The position numbers and the translations under genes were made by a program. Below the pieces are notes generated by a model. That model was not told the DNA's origin, did not search any database, and saw nothing but the letters and a program-made list of their open reading frames with translations. A stretch of DNA of 64,000 bases from Pseudoruegeria sp039972875 (lineage in GTDB: Bacteria > Pseudomonadota > Alphaproteobacteria > Rhodobacterales > Rhodobacteraceae): the NCBI GenBank assembly GCA_039972875.1, contig JBDWMA010000044.1:62001-126000 (forward strand), in the 5' to 3' direction. Below are positions 16,137-25,861 of this stretch, one piece after another; the first letter of the stretch is position 1, and every line of letters starts with the position of its first letter.

Positions 16137-17264
16137 ATGGCCCAGAATACCACATTAGAAGAAAAGCTCCGGTCGCTGTCGATCGATCGTTCGGAAACGA
16201 TCGTAGAGATAGCCACAAACCAGAAAACGTCGTCCCCGCGCAAAGCAATTTCGCGGTTTGGGATCATGGTAGTTTTGGTTTCGCTCGCCCTCTCCGGCGC
16301 ATTCTTTTTTGAACAAAAAACAGGTGCGCTGACTGCTCTAGCGACGACGTTGATACAATCTGAAACATCAGAAATTGTGTCGGGTGAAGCTACTTTACCC
16401 GAGGTGCCGGTGTCTGATTCACCAGAGTCATTAACGGTTGCTGAACTTCCCCGTCGGACAGAGGCCGCAATTGTTGGGTCTGGACATGTGATCGCGCTCC
16501 ACGCGCTTGCTGTCGGTGCTGAAATTGATGGCCAGGTGAAACAAATCGCGGTTGAGACAGGCCAACATATCAGTGCGGGTGATCTTCTGGTGCAGCTCGA
16601 CGATAGCAATGCGAAGCTTGCGCATGATATCGCCCGAGCCAACCAAGCCGTCTCAGCGGCCCAATTAGACCAAGCCCGAGCTGCCGTAGCACAGGCCGCT
16701 GCGCCTGTTGTACGTTTGCGTCCTTTGGTTGAACGAGGTGCTGCAAGCCGCGCACAACTTGAAGATGCGGAACTGGCTCAGTTGCAGTTCGAAGAATCCG
16801 TTGAAGTGGCGCGCCGTCAGTTTGATTTGGCCAAACTACAGACCGAACAAGCATGGCGGACTGTGACGTTGCACACCATCCGCGCTCCATTCGATGCCGT
16901 GGTTGTGGACCGCGCTGCGGTCCCGGGACAGTTGATTGCTCAAATGGGTCAAAGCACCCCAGAGGATTCAATCTTGCTGACCCTTTTGGATACATCATCG
17001 CTGTTCATTGATGTCGATGTCGCGGAACGCAATGTGGCCCATGTGCAGGTTGATACCTTAGCCGAAGTGCGTCTGGATGCATTTCCAGATCGTCGCCTAA
17101 ACGCTTACGTTTATTCGATTTATCCGCGTGCATCGCGCGAAAAGGGGACTGTTACGGTCCGCTTGAAATTAGAACCTGCGGACCATGATGGGATCCTCGT
17201 CAATATGGCCGCAAGAGTGACTTTTACCCAAGGCCGCGAGATTGAATTGTCCGCCTTGGACTAA
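16137..17264 (+). CDS. HlyD/MacA-type membrane-fusion (adaptor) protein
   Basis: The 375-residue protein has one N-terminal membrane segment (about 38-60), then a lipoyl-like half (GAEIDGQVKQIAVETGQ), a long alpha-helical hairpin (about 155-235, rich in Ala, Gln and Arg), and the second lipoyl half with APFDAVVVDRAAVPGQL. This is the periplasmic adaptor of tripartite export pumps. It is followed after 16 bases by an ABC ATPase and then two permeases, giving a MacAB-like system. No outer-membrane channel gene is in the window, so a shared TolC would be needed. It probably exports the cluster product. Confidence 0.88.
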   Translation: MAQNTTLEEKLRSLSIDRSETIVEIATNQKTSSPRKAISRFGIMVVLVSLALSGAFFFEQKTGALTALATTLIQSETSEIVSGEATLPEVPVSDSPESLTVAELPRRTEAAIVGSGHVIALHALAVGAEIDGQVKQIAVETGQHISAGDLLVQLDDSNAKLAHDIARANQAVSAAQLDQARAAVAQAAAPVVRLRPLVERGAASRAQLEDAELAQLQFEESVEVARRQFDLAKLQTEQAWRTVTLHTIRAPFDAVVVDRAAVPGQLIAQMGQSTPEDSILLTLLDTSSLFIDVDVAERNVAHVQVDTLAEVRLDAFPDRRLNAYVYSIYPRASREKGTVTVRLKLEPADHDGILVNMAARVTFTQGREIELSALD

Positions 17265-17280
17265 TGCAGGAGTTATTAAA

Positions 17281-17985
17281 ATGAGCATAACTAAAAACAC
17301 GATTGAACTCAGAGGCGTCAGCAAAAGCTATCCGCTCGGCAAGTCCAAAGTACCGATTTTTGACGAATTGACGATGACGATTGAAGACGGCGATTTCGTC
17401 GCGATCATGGGGCCTTCAGGATCCGGGAAATCGACAATCCTGAACTTGATCGGTGGCATTGACACGATTGACTCCGGTGCGATTTCAGTTGGGGGTACCG
17501 TGCTGGGACGATTGAACGAAGGCGCATTGACACGCTGGCGGTCTAACAACGTTGGGTTTGTTTTTCAGTTCTATAACTTGATGCCAATGCTGAGTGCCGC
17601 AGAAAATGTGGAGCTGCCGCTTTTGTTAACCTCGCTTAGTCGGAGTGAGCGTAAAAAACGAGTTGAGACAATTCTTGAGATTGTTGGCCTGACAGAACGG
17701 GCCGGGCATTTGCCGTCTGAGCTTTCGGGTGGGCAACAACAAAGAGTAGGGATTGCGCGCGCGGTTGCGGCTGATCCGCAAATCTTGTTGTGCGATGAAC
17801 CAACCGGGGATTTGGACCGCAAGTCTGCCAACGAAATTCTAGAGCTCTTGCAACTCCTGAACACCAAGCTGAACAAGACCATCATCATGGTGACACATGA
17901 CGAAAGTTCGACCGCTTATGCCAAACGCACGCTGTTCTTGGACAAGGGGCGCTTTATCCAGAAGGAGTTGATCAAATGCGCGTAG
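17281..17985 (+). CDS. ABC transporter ATPase, LolD/MacB type
   Basis: A 234-residue nucleotide-binding protein with Walker A GPSGSGKST (residues 44-52), Q-loop FVFQFYNLMP, signature LSGGQQQR, Walker B ILLCDEPTGDLD and switch His in MVTHDES. The family energises FtsX-like permeases (LolCDE, MacB, peptide exporters). ATG 17281 is chosen because an upstream start at 17242 would overlap the adaptor gene and extend beyond the family length. It overlaps the first permease by 10 bases. Confidence 0.93.
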   Translation: MSITKNTIELRGVSKSYPLGKSKVPIFDELTMTIEDGDFVAIMGPSGSGKSTILNLIGGIDTIDSGAISVGGTVLGRLNEGALTRWRSNNVGFVFQFYNLMPMLSAAENVELPLLLTSLSRSERKKRVETILEIVGLTERAGHLPSELSGGQQQRVGIARAVAADPQILLCDEPTGDLDRKSANEILELLQLLNTKLNKTIIMVTHDESSTAYAKRTLFLDKGRFIQKELIKCA

Positions 17986-19139
17986 GATCTTCAATGTTGG
18001 TGCGTCAAAACCTGACGCGCAAACTTGGCCGAAGTATTTTATTGGTGATCTGTATCGGGATTGCGTTCTTTGTTTTTGGTGTCTTATCCAGCTTTAGGGC
18101 CGGATTTGAAGGCAGCGAAGCCAATTCAGAACGGTTGGTCATTGCTTCTAAGATTGGTGGGAATGAGACGCTGCCGTTGCGGTATTTCCAACAGCTGGGA
18201 TCCATGAGCGAAATCGCGGCGATTACCCATGTGACCCGGTTACGCGCCCATACAGCGGGCAATCCGCGTAATATCATAGGGGCCAATGCGGTTGATGCAG
18301 AAAGCTATGCCAGGGTTTACGCTGATACGTATGATTTCAACGAAAACATCATGCAGGCGTTTAAAGCGGACCGCACGGCCACTTTGGTGGGGCGCCAGCT
18401 GGCTGAACGAGAGGGATGGTCGGTTGGTGATCGTGTCAATTTAACCAGCTTTGTTCACATGACCCAAGAGGGGAGCCCTGATTGGAGCTTTGTTGTTGCG
18501 GGCCTTTTGGACGGCGCAGAACCAACAGTTGATACTAACTTTCTTATTGTTCGGTATGATTACTTCAACGCCGCGCTTTTGCGTAATCAAGATCGGGTGA
18601 ACCTGTTCGGGGTTAAGCCTACGGTGGGTATGGACATCAACGTTCTGGCTGAAAATATCGACATGACGTTTGCCAACTCAACTGCCCAAACAAGAACGCA
18701 GAGCGAAACCGCGTTTATGTCGGCATTCCTGGAACAATTCGCGGATGTGGCCCTGATCGTAAAGCTGATCGTGTCTGTCGCATTTGGAACGATCTTGCTG
18801 ATTGTTGCGAATACGATGATTTTTGCGATCCGTGAGCGCACGCTAGAGATCGGCGTTCTAAAGGTGCTCGGGTTTTCCGGGAGCAGAATCATGCGTATTA
18901 TTTTGACCGAAACACTGGTGCTATTTACCGCTGGTCTTGCGCTTGGGTTCGCCCTGACGGCAGCTGTAATCCCAAGTTTGGCCAATGCGTTAAGCAGCGT
19001 CGTTCCTGACCTTTATTTGACGCAAAGGGTTATCGCGACATCCGTCGGATTGGCCGTTGTTTTCGCACTTTTGACTGGGTTCTTGCCCGCTATCAAAGCA
19101 TTGCGCCTGCCGGTTGCAACTGCATTAAATCACAGGTGA
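17976..19139 (+). CDS. FtsX/MacB-like ABC permease 1
   Basis: The 387-residue protein shows the MacB/FtsX layout: one N-terminal membrane helix (about 20-40), a large periplasmic domain (about 45-255), and three C-terminal membrane helices with RERTLEIGVLKVLGFS between helices 2 and 3, the coupling helix typical of the family. It pairs with the permease encoded immediately downstream (4-base overlap if that gene starts at GTG 19136). The two probably form a heterodimer around the ATPase. Confidence 0.9.
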   Translation: MRVGSSMLVRQNLTRKLGRSILLVICIGIAFFVFGVLSSFRAGFEGSEANSERLVIASKIGGNETLPLRYFQQLGSMSEIAAITHVTRLRAHTAGNPRNIIGANAVDAESYARVYADTYDFNENIMQAFKADRTATLVGRQLAEREGWSVGDRVNLTSFVHMTQEGSPDWSFVVAGLLDGAEPTVDTNFLIVRYDYFNAALLRNQDRVNLFGVKPTVGMDINVLAENIDMTFANSTAQTRTQSETAFMSAFLEQFADVALIVKLIVSVAFGTILLIVANTMIFAIRERTLEIGVLKVLGFSGSRIMRIILTETLVLFTAGLALGFALTAAVIPSLANALSSVVPDLYLTQRVIATSVGLAVVFALLTGFLPAIKALRLPVATALNHR

Positions 19140-19144
19140 TCCCA

Positions 19145-20338
19145 ATGACACGTTTATTGCGCCAGTCCGTTACACTTTCCCTTGCGAACATCAAATCTTT
19201 GCCCAGACGCGCGTGGATTTCGATGTCGATGATCCTCTCTGTTGCACTTGTTGTTGTGGTCTTGTTGGGGTTCTTATCAATGGCCAACGGGTTCCGAGAA
19301 ACCCTTGATGCAACAGGCGCTGAAGACGTCGTGTTGATCACCAGCCGAGGTTCATTTGGCGAAGCCATGAGCCGTTTGACCACAAACCAGACTCATCAAA
19401 TTGAAGAAGGTCCAGGTCTTTCCCGTGCCGCGAACGGCGATCCAATCCTATCTGCGGAATTGGTGGTACCGGTTGATGCAATCGCAGCAGCAGATGGGCA
19501 GACCGCGACGGTTTCCCTGCGTGGCGTTGGATCAAATGCGATGACGCTTCGGGAAAATCTGACGATTGTTGCGGGTAAAATGTTCGCCGCCGATAGCGAC
19601 GAAATCATTGTCGGCCAACGGTTATCGACCAAATATCGTCACATGCAAATTGGTGATAGGATTTCATTCGGTCGATCAGAGTGGACGGTTGTGGGCCATT
19701 TTAGTGCAAACGGAAGCGTATTTGAATCTGAAATGATGGCAGATCGCGGTATGGTACAAGCCTTATTCGAACGCCAAAATGAAGTTCAAAGTATTCGTGC
19801 GCAACTGGCTGATGTTGCAGATTTCGAAGTGTTTCGCGCATATGCCGAAGACGAATTAGACATGGGTTTATCTGTACGTACGGAGAAAGAATATTTCGCG
19901 GCTCAAGCCACCAATGTAAGCCGAATTATTGTCTTCCTTGGCTGGCCTTTGGCCATAGTGATGGCGATTGGCGCGGCTGTGGGGGCGATGACAACGATGT
20001 ATAGCTCTGTGTCGGATCGATTGACCGAAATTGCGACCGTTCGTGCCATTGGATTTTCACGCACGGCGGCCTTTGTTGGTACGTTATTCGAGGCCATCGT
20101 GCTTACTTTGATCGGCTGCGTGATTGGCGTGGCGATTGCTAAATTCGGGCTGGAAGGCTTTTCGGCGTCCACACGTGGCGGCGCAAACACGCAACTGGCA
20201 TTCCAACTGGTGCTGTCGGTGCCGATTGTCCTGCAGGCAACCGTGCTTGCGTTATGTGTTGGATTGGTTGGTGGTGGCTTGCCTGCTTATCGTGCAACCC
20301 GTGTGCCATTGCGTGCTGCTATGACCGGCCGGAGCTAA
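19145..20338 (+). CDS. FtsX/MacB-like ABC permease 2
   Basis: A 397-residue paralogue of the preceding permease: N-terminal helix, periplasmic domain, and three C-terminal helices with SDRLTEIATVRAIGFSR as the coupling region. I prefer ATG 19145, which has AGGTGA five bases upstream. A GTG at 19136 overlapping the previous stop is the alternative and adds three residues. It completes the adaptor-ATPase-permease-permease export set of the cluster. Confidence 0.9.
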   Translation: MTRLLRQSVTLSLANIKSLPRRAWISMSMILSVALVVVVLLGFLSMANGFRETLDATGAEDVVLITSRGSFGEAMSRLTTNQTHQIEEGPGLSRAANGDPILSAELVVPVDAIAAADGQTATVSLRGVGSNAMTLRENLTIVAGKMFAADSDEIIVGQRLSTKYRHMQIGDRISFGRSEWTVVGHFSANGSVFESEMMADRGMVQALFERQNEVQSIRAQLADVADFEVFRAYAEDELDMGLSVRTEKEYFAAQATNVSRIIVFLGWPLAIVMAIGAAVGAMTTMYSSVSDRLTEIATVRAIGFSRTAAFVGTLFEAIVLTLIGCVIGVAIAKFGLEGFSASTRGGANTQLAFQLVLSVPIVLQATVLALCVGLVGGGLPAYRATRVPLRAAMTGRS

Positions 20339-20344
20339 GTCAGA

Positions 20345-21661
20345 ATGACCACTGGCGCAAAAAAATTGACCCAACAAAATGTGGTTGTCATTGGTGCGGG
20401 CATTGCCGGACTTTTGGCGGCTGCGGCTGTGGCCCCTTATGTGGATCATGTGACGTTGGTTGAGCAAGACACCTATGAATATGGGCCTCGAGCCCCACGC
20501 AGAAGGGTGCCGCAGGGGACCCATGTCCACGCATTGTTGGACAGCGGGCGCCAAGTTTTAGACCGTTTGTTGCCAGGGTTCACCCAAGACGCGATGGCCT
20601 GCGGTAGTTTAAGTTTGGCGGTTCGGTCGCGGTGGCGCAGCTATGATGGGCATCGATGGGCGCACCCCCATGATACGGGACCGGTTATTCTGTCGCAAAG
20701 CCGCAGCCAGCTGGAATTCCTTATACGTCAACGTGTCACCGCGTTAACAAATGTGCGGATCAAATGCGCACGGGTCTGTGGGTTGGTCGAAGGGCAGGGG
20801 GGACGTCTCAACGGTCTCCAAATTAGGGTAAATTCCGACGCGTTAGAACAGCTTCCCGTTTCTTGGGTTGTTGATGCCTCTGGCCGGGCCGGGCAAACGA
20901 CCAAATGGTTGAAAGATCTGGGCTATGCCCAACTATCAGAGACAGTCGCCGCACCTGATGTGCGGTATGCCAGCATGATCTTAGGCCGGACTGATGGAAA
21001 CACCGCGCCCAACGCATGGTTGCAACTTGCTCAGGCGCCGGACACACGTGGTTTGGTTCTGGCTCCGATAGAGGGGGATCGCTGGATCGCGACGATCACC
21101 GACCGATTTGGTGCGGCCGTCCCGAAGAACTCAGAGGAGTTTATGCAGGCGTTGATGGGTGATTTTGATGCCCAGTATCGTAAGATTTGTGCAGAGGTTG
21201 TGCCAGTCGGTGATGTGAGCCGGTTTCATATCGGGACTGTGCGGCTGCGTGATTTTGAAAGCTCTCGCTTGCCGATCGGTTTCCTGCCGATCGGAGACGC
21301 GGTTGCGACGTTTAATCCCCTTCATGCCCAAGGCATGAGTGTTGCTGCCCTTCAGGCCGAAGCGATGGGGAAAGCATTTGCAGGCCCGTTACGTCGAGAT
21401 GGGGCGTCTCTGCAAACTCATTATTTATTTCAAGCGTTGGCGATTTCACGCAATGCGTGGCAGATCGGCCGTGCCGTCGACATGTCCTATCCAAATTTCC
21501 AAATTGGTGCTGATCCCGAGGCCAAAAGGCAAGCTCGTGCATTGGGGGCTGCGTTTGCTGCGGCAACCGCCCGACGCGATATCGCTCGCCAAGTGGATCG
21601 AACCTTGCATATGCTTGAACCTTTTTCCGCCCTTACAGAACCGCTGGCGAGTGCCGGTTAA
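20345..21661 (+). CDS. FAD-dependent monooxygenase/oxidoreductase
   Basis: The 438-residue protein has the N-terminal dinucleotide fold VIGAGIAGLLAAAA with acidic VEQD at the end of strand 2. The later FAD-binding segment is LPIGDAVATFNPLHAQGMSVAA. An early RRRVPQGTHVHALLDSG segment is typical of a PHBH-like group that includes epoxidases such as LasC. Such enzymes hydroxylate or epoxidise a substrate using NAD(P)H. It starts 6 bases after permease 2 and is followed by a second flavin oxygenase, so these two probably tailor the product oxidatively. The substrate is unknown. Confidence 0.87.
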   Translation: MTTGAKKLTQQNVVVIGAGIAGLLAAAAVAPYVDHVTLVEQDTYEYGPRAPRRRVPQGTHVHALLDSGRQVLDRLLPGFTQDAMACGSLSLAVRSRWRSYDGHRWAHPHDTGPVILSQSRSQLEFLIRQRVTALTNVRIKCARVCGLVEGQGGRLNGLQIRVNSDALEQLPVSWVVDASGRAGQTTKWLKDLGYAQLSETVAAPDVRYASMILGRTDGNTAPNAWLQLAQAPDTRGLVLAPIEGDRWIATITDRFGAAVPKNSEEFMQALMGDFDAQYRKICAEVVPVGDVSRFHIGTVRLRDFESSRLPIGFLPIGDAVATFNPLHAQGMSVAALQAEAMGKAFAGPLRRDGASLQTHYLFQALAISRNAWQIGRAVDMSYPNFQIGADPEAKRQARALGAAFAAATARRDIARQVDRTLHMLEPFSALTEPLASAG

Positions 21662-21686
21662 TCCTACGTTTTTTCAGGAGAACATT

Positions 21687-22703
21687 ATGAAACTGCTGAC
21701 AACTGCCCCTCCATCTGTGCGTTTTGAACCCGGCACATATTTGAATGCGGTTCGCGATTTGGCTCGATGGAACGAAGCGGCCGGCGTCAAAGGGATGTTG
21801 ATTTACACCGACAATAGCCTGATGGATCCTTGGTGCGTTGCCCAGGTTGTGCTTGAAAGTACCAAAGATTTTGTACCGTTGGTCGCAGTACAGCCTGTCT
21901 ATATGTCTCCCTACGCAGCAGCGTGTAAAATCGCGTCGCTTGCGTTTTTGTATCAACGTAAAGTTGCGTTAAATATGGTGGCCGGTGGGTTTAAGAAAGA
22001 TCTGCAAAATCTTGGCGACGACATCGAACATGATCCACGGTATGATCGCTTGGTTGAATATACATTAATCCTGAAGGCTTTGCTGCAGGGGGAAACGGTG
22101 ACGTTTTCTGGTGAATATTACAATGTCAAAAACCTAAAATTGGATCCTGGCTTGTCACCGGATTTGATGCCAGAAATTTATGTGTCTGGCGCGTCTGAAG
22201 CCTGCATTACAGCGGCTGCGACGCTCGAAGCGACGCGTTTTAGTTATACGAAACCTCCTGCGGATCTCGCGGCCAATGCCCCCCTTCCGGGTGCGGGCCA
22301 ATTGGGATTACGTTTTGGCATCATCGCGCGGGCAACGGCTGAAGAAGCATGGCAGATTGCACGCAATCGATTCCCGGCAGATCGACGCGGTCAAATGGCA
22401 CATAAGATGGCCCGCAGCACGTCGGATTCGATTTGGCATCAGGAAATCTCGGCAATGGCAGAGGATTTGCATGATGCGCGTGATGGAGCGTATTGGCTGT
22501 ACCCAATCAAAAACTACCGCACATTTTGTCCTTATTTGGTTGGCACTTACGAAGAAATCGGAAATTACATTTCTCGATACGCGGCCCTTGGGTTTCGTGA
22601 CTTAATTCTTGATGTTCCGGATTCCGAAGATGACTTGGCCCATGCAATTCGCGCTGTTCAGCATAGTCCGGCAACCGCCGACGCACTTTCACACACCGCT
22701 TGA
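21687..22703 (+). CDS. Luciferase-like FMN monooxygenase (LLM family)
   Basis: The 338-residue protein belongs to the bacterial luciferase / alkanesulfonate monooxygenase family. Its segments are LNMVAGGFKKDLQ, the HDPRYDRLVEYTLILKALL helix and FSGEYYNVKNL. It needs reduced FMN from a reductase; none is encoded here. ATG 21687 follows CAGGAG. In butirosin biosynthesis the family member BtrO hydroxylates a carrier-bound acyl chain, and the same cluster type uses a BtrK-like decarboxylase. A similar C- or N-hydroxylation on a carrier is therefore a reasonable guess, not a demonstrated function. Confidence 0.87.
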   Translation: MKLLTTAPPSVRFEPGTYLNAVRDLARWNEAAGVKGMLIYTDNSLMDPWCVAQVVLESTKDFVPLVAVQPVYMSPYAAACKIASLAFLYQRKVALNMVAGGFKKDLQNLGDDIEHDPRYDRLVEYTLILKALLQGETVTFSGEYYNVKNLKLDPGLSPDLMPEIYVSGASEACITAAATLEATRFSYTKPPADLAANAPLPGAGQLGLRFGIIARATAEEAWQIARNRFPADRRGQMAHKMARSTSDSIWHQEISAMAEDLHDARDGAYWLYPIKNYRTFCPYLVGTYEEIGNYISRYAALGFRDLILDVPDSEDDLAHAIRAVQHSPATADALSHTA

Positions 22704-22717
22704 AGAAAGCCAGAAAG

Positions 22718-23878
22718 ATGTTCAAACGTACCATTTTTGACGCCCGTCATCAGGACTTTCAAAATCAAGTTTCAGGCTTCTTGGATACGCATGTCGTCCC
22801 GTTTCATGGCGCATGGGCCGCAGAGGAAACAACGCCTCGTGACAGGTGGGGCCAAGCGGGGAAAAATGGTTTGCTGTGTCGTACGATCCCCACTGAATAT
22901 GGTGGCCATGGCGGTGATTTTCTGGAAAGTGTGGCTGTTGTTGAAGCCTTGGCTGATCGGCGGATCTCTGGTTTGTTGACGTGTTTGCAAAGCGATATTG
23001 TTGCGCCGTTCATCTTAAAACTCGGGAGTGAAGCGCAGAAAAAACGATGGTTGCCTGAATTTGCCAGCGGTGGGACCATAGGTGCGATCGCGATGACGGA
23101 GCCGCAAGGCGGAAGCGATATTTCCGCCCTGACCACCTCTGCGATCCCGCATGGCAATAGTTTGGTTCTGAACGGCACCAAAACGCATATTTCGAATGGG
23201 TCAGTGGCGGATGTTGTTATCGTCGCGGCCCTCTCTGAGGATCAAAACGTTGGAAATGCGCAACCGGCGATTAGCTTGGTGATGGTGGAAACAGAACGCC
23301 AAGGTATTGCCCAAAAAGCAATTGCAAAATCCGGGATGCCTGCGTTGAATACAGGTGAGATCACATTTCAGAATTGTGTTGTACCGGAGTCCAATTTATT
23401 GGGCGCAAAAGGCATGGGCTTTATCTATTTGATGACGTTTTTGGGGATCGAGCGTTTGGTCTTGGCGATCTACGCTCAGGCCTTTGCTGAACGGCTGCTG
23501 CGCGACTTGATTGCCGATTGTGATGCGCGCAAGACCGGGGAAGGTACTGTTTTGGAATATCAAAATATCCGGTTTTCGTTGGCGGATGTGTATAGTTCCT
23601 GCGCCGTTAACCGCGCGTTCATCGACCAATGTATTGTGGCGGCGAATGCAGGGCATCCTGACCCAAAATCGGCATGTATGGCAAAACTTCGTGCCACCGA
23701 TACGTTACGCCAAATTGCAGCACTGGGGGTTCAATTTCGTGGGGCAGCCGGGGTCAGCGGCGACAGTGGTAAACAGGCAACGCAGGATATGATCGACAGT
23801 GCGGTGCAATCTGTGTGGGGCGGTACAAGCGAAATCATGCTTGATGTGATCGGGCGCGGGTTGGCGAGCGTGTTATGA
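22718..23878 (+). CDS. Acyl-CoA dehydrogenase family protein
   Basis: A complete 386-residue acyl-CoA dehydrogenase: AMTEPQGGSD, LNGTKTHISNGSVAD, the domain with GMPALNTGEI, and the C-terminal VWGGTSEIMLD. FAD-dependent alpha,beta-oxidation of an acyl thioester is the family reaction; relatives such as PigA and PltE oxidise aminoacyl groups on carrier proteins. ATG 22718 is chosen; TTG 22700 overlapping the previous stop is possible. It is the third dehydrogenase-type gene in the cluster, next to the PPTase, and overlaps it by 4 bases. Confidence 0.9.
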   Translation: MFKRTIFDARHQDFQNQVSGFLDTHVVPFHGAWAAEETTPRDRWGQAGKNGLLCRTIPTEYGGHGGDFLESVAVVEALADRRISGLLTCLQSDIVAPFILKLGSEAQKKRWLPEFASGGTIGAIAMTEPQGGSDISALTTSAIPHGNSLVLNGTKTHISNGSVADVVIVAALSEDQNVGNAQPAISLVMVETERQGIAQKAIAKSGMPALNTGEITFQNCVVPESNLLGAKGMGFIYLMTFLGIERLVLAIYAQAFAERLLRDLIADCDARKTGEGTVLEYQNIRFSLADVYSSCAVNRAFIDQCIVAANAGHPDPKSACMAKLRATDTLRQIAALGVQFRGAAGVSGDSGKQATQDMIDSAVQSVWGGTSEIMLDVIGRGLASVL

Positions 23879-24570
23879 TCCGCTCTTCTTGTAGGGTTTA
23901 TATTTGTCATCTTGATCTGGACACGGATGCGCCGCCTGACGCTAACGTCTTGTCCCAAACAGAACAGCGCGTCGCACAGAAGATTAAAAATGCCCAAACG
24001 CAGGCCGTGTATATTTTGACACATGTGCGCTTGCGCGAGATGTTGGGCAATTGGATGAACATTGATCCCGCCAAGGTTACCTTTGAAACGGGCTGGAACG
24101 GGAAACCCTCGGTTAGTAACGAAGCTGGGCCATCGTTTTCAATCAGCCATTCGGGTCGCCGAGCGGCAATTGCCATTACACAAACAGCGCCCGTCGGGAT
24201 TGACATCGAACAAGAACGCGACCGCAAACTCGACCGTAAGACAGCCCAGCGGTTTTTTGCACCGGGTGAAGCCGCGGCGTTGAAACCCTTGTCCGATATC
24301 GCGCATCGCAGCGCTTTCACGCGGCTTTGGACCCTTAAAGAAGCTTTTGTCAAAGCTACGGGTGAAGGAATGGCGCGTAAGTTGAATAGTTTTGAAATCG
24401 ACATCACCCAAGGGTCGGCTATTCGATGCACATCGCATTTTGATTGGAGTCTCAATGAAATTGAAATGCCTCAGGGGTACCGTGGTGCAATCGCTGTGAA
24501 TACGACCAATTCTGTTGAAATTGCCCCTTTTTCTGGATCAACAAGCCTCGAAGAATATCGTGTCGCATAG
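23875..24570 (+). CDS. Sfp-type 4'-phosphopantetheinyl transferase
   Basis: The 231-residue protein has the Sfp-family motifs GWNGKPSVSN, FSISHSGRRAAIAI, VGIDIEQERDR (Mg-binding acidic residues) and FTRLWTLKEAFVKATGEG. It moves phosphopantetheine from CoA to the serine of carrier proteins, so it should activate the three carrier proteins of this cluster. It starts in an ATGA overlap with the dehydrogenase and is the last gene of the biosynthetic block. A dedicated PPTase supports the view that the region is a self-contained pathway. Confidence 0.93.
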   Translation: MIRSSCRVYICHLDLDTDAPPDANVLSQTEQRVAQKIKNAQTQAVYILTHVRLREMLGNWMNIDPAKVTFETGWNGKPSVSNEAGPSFSISHSGRRAAIAITQTAPVGIDIEQERDRKLDRKTAQRFFAPGEAAALKPLSDIAHRSAFTRLWTLKEAFVKATGEGMARKLNSFEIDITQGSAIRCTSHFDWSLNEIEMPQGYRGAIAVNTTNSVEIAPFSGSTSLEEYRVA

Positions 24571-24719
24571 ATCAAGTCGTGAACTAAAGTTTGATTTCAT
24601 TTCCCGTTAAGATTGTATTTCGTGGTCCACTGTGCGATGAGGGTGTAATTGATTATGAGTTACGTGATTGCCCAATTAGGGGCCTGCATCGCGCGCTTAA
24701 GAGCTGACTGGAGTTAGAA

Positions 24720-25814
24720 ATGTTATTCTTCCCGTTACCATTTCTCACCGCGTTTTTTTTAATTTATATATTATTGCATTTGGCGCGTTACATCGGAAAA
24801 GGATTGCCGCCTTTGGTGTTGATCACAATTGCGGCCTATGCTCTTCAATCCGTGCTTTTGGGCGCGCATTGGGGTCTTGGAACTATTCCACCCACCGTGA
24901 TTATTTCTTTTGCAAATATCCTACCTCCCTTGACGTGGCTCGCATTGAACCAAATGGCGGGGCGCATTGATTCCAAGATCCGCTTAAGCGTCGTCGCAGG
25001 TATTGTATTGTTACTTGTCTTACTGAATGTAGCTTTTGCGTTTGGCTATACCAGTCAGCTCGATCTGGTCGCGATTGCAAATTACACTTTGTTCGGGGCG
25101 CATCTGCTCTGGCTCGGATGGCGGCAAGACCTCGATTGGTTCTCAAGCCGGCCACTAAACGCAATCCTACCAATACAACGCGCATTTTTGATTGCAGCAA
25201 CGCTGTTGATCCTATCGGCCTGCGTTGATGGTTTGGTGATGGCGGATATCCAACTGAATGATCGTCAAATTTCATCAGCGTTAATCGGCTATTCTAACTT
25301 GACGCTCTTAATGATTCTGAGCCTGGTCTTTTTGCGATCCGGCGATCATTCGTCCCGGAAAGCCGCAAAAGTCCCAGTGGTTGCCTCTGACACTGACATC
25401 AGTGCCCAGGATATTCTGGAGCGGTTGGATGCAGAGATGTCTGAGAATTTCTTATACCGGAGCGAAAGTCTGACACTGGACCAGATTGCGCGCCGTATCC
25501 GGATGCCTTCCCGTCAGGTGTCTGTTGCAGTGAATTCTGTACGCGCGATGAATATTCCGCAGTACGTGAACGGTTTTCGCATCCAAGAGGCCTGCCGCAT
25601 TCTTGAGGAAACGGATACGCCCGTGACTGAGATCGTATTCGAGGTAGGTTTCACGACTAAATCGAATTTTAATCGTGAATTTCATCGCGTAACGGGTCTA
25701 ACACCAAGCGCGTGGCGGTCATTGTCGCGCAGCGGCGACCTTCCGCAACCAGCTTCACGATCGGCGGACAAAACTGGAAAGCGGAACCATTTTCAATCTG
25801 ACCAAACCGCCTAA
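24720..25814 (+). CDS. AraC-type regulator with N-terminal membrane domain
   Basis: The 364-residue protein has six to seven hydrophobic segments in residues 1-210, then a linker and a C-terminal AraC DNA-binding domain (about 235-345). That domain contains LTLDQIARRIRMPSRQVSVAVN and the second helix-turn-helix VTEIVFEVGFTTKSNFNREFHRVTG (shown here only as landmarks). Membrane-anchored AraC proteins sense signals at or in the membrane. It lies 149 bases after the PPTase gene in the same direction. It is a candidate regulator of the cluster or of the exported protein gene downstream; neither link is proven. Confidence 0.88.
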   Translation: MLFFPLPFLTAFFLIYILLHLARYIGKGLPPLVLITIAAYALQSVLLGAHWGLGTIPPTVIISFANILPPLTWLALNQMAGRIDSKIRLSVVAGIVLLLVLLNVAFAFGYTSQLDLVAIANYTLFGAHLLWLGWRQDLDWFSSRPLNAILPIQRAFLIAATLLILSACVDGLVMADIQLNDRQISSALIGYSNLTLLMILSLVFLRSGDHSSRKAAKVPVVASDTDISAQDILERLDAEMSENFLYRSESLTLDQIARRIRMPSRQVSVAVNSVRAMNIPQYVNGFRIQEACRILEETDTPVTEIVFEVGFTTKSNFNREFHRVTGLTPSAWRSLSRSGDLPQPASRSADKTGKRNHFQSDQTA

Positions 25815-25861
25815 CTAACCGGCGTAGGAAAGGGAAATACCTTTCATTGGACGTCCCAATT

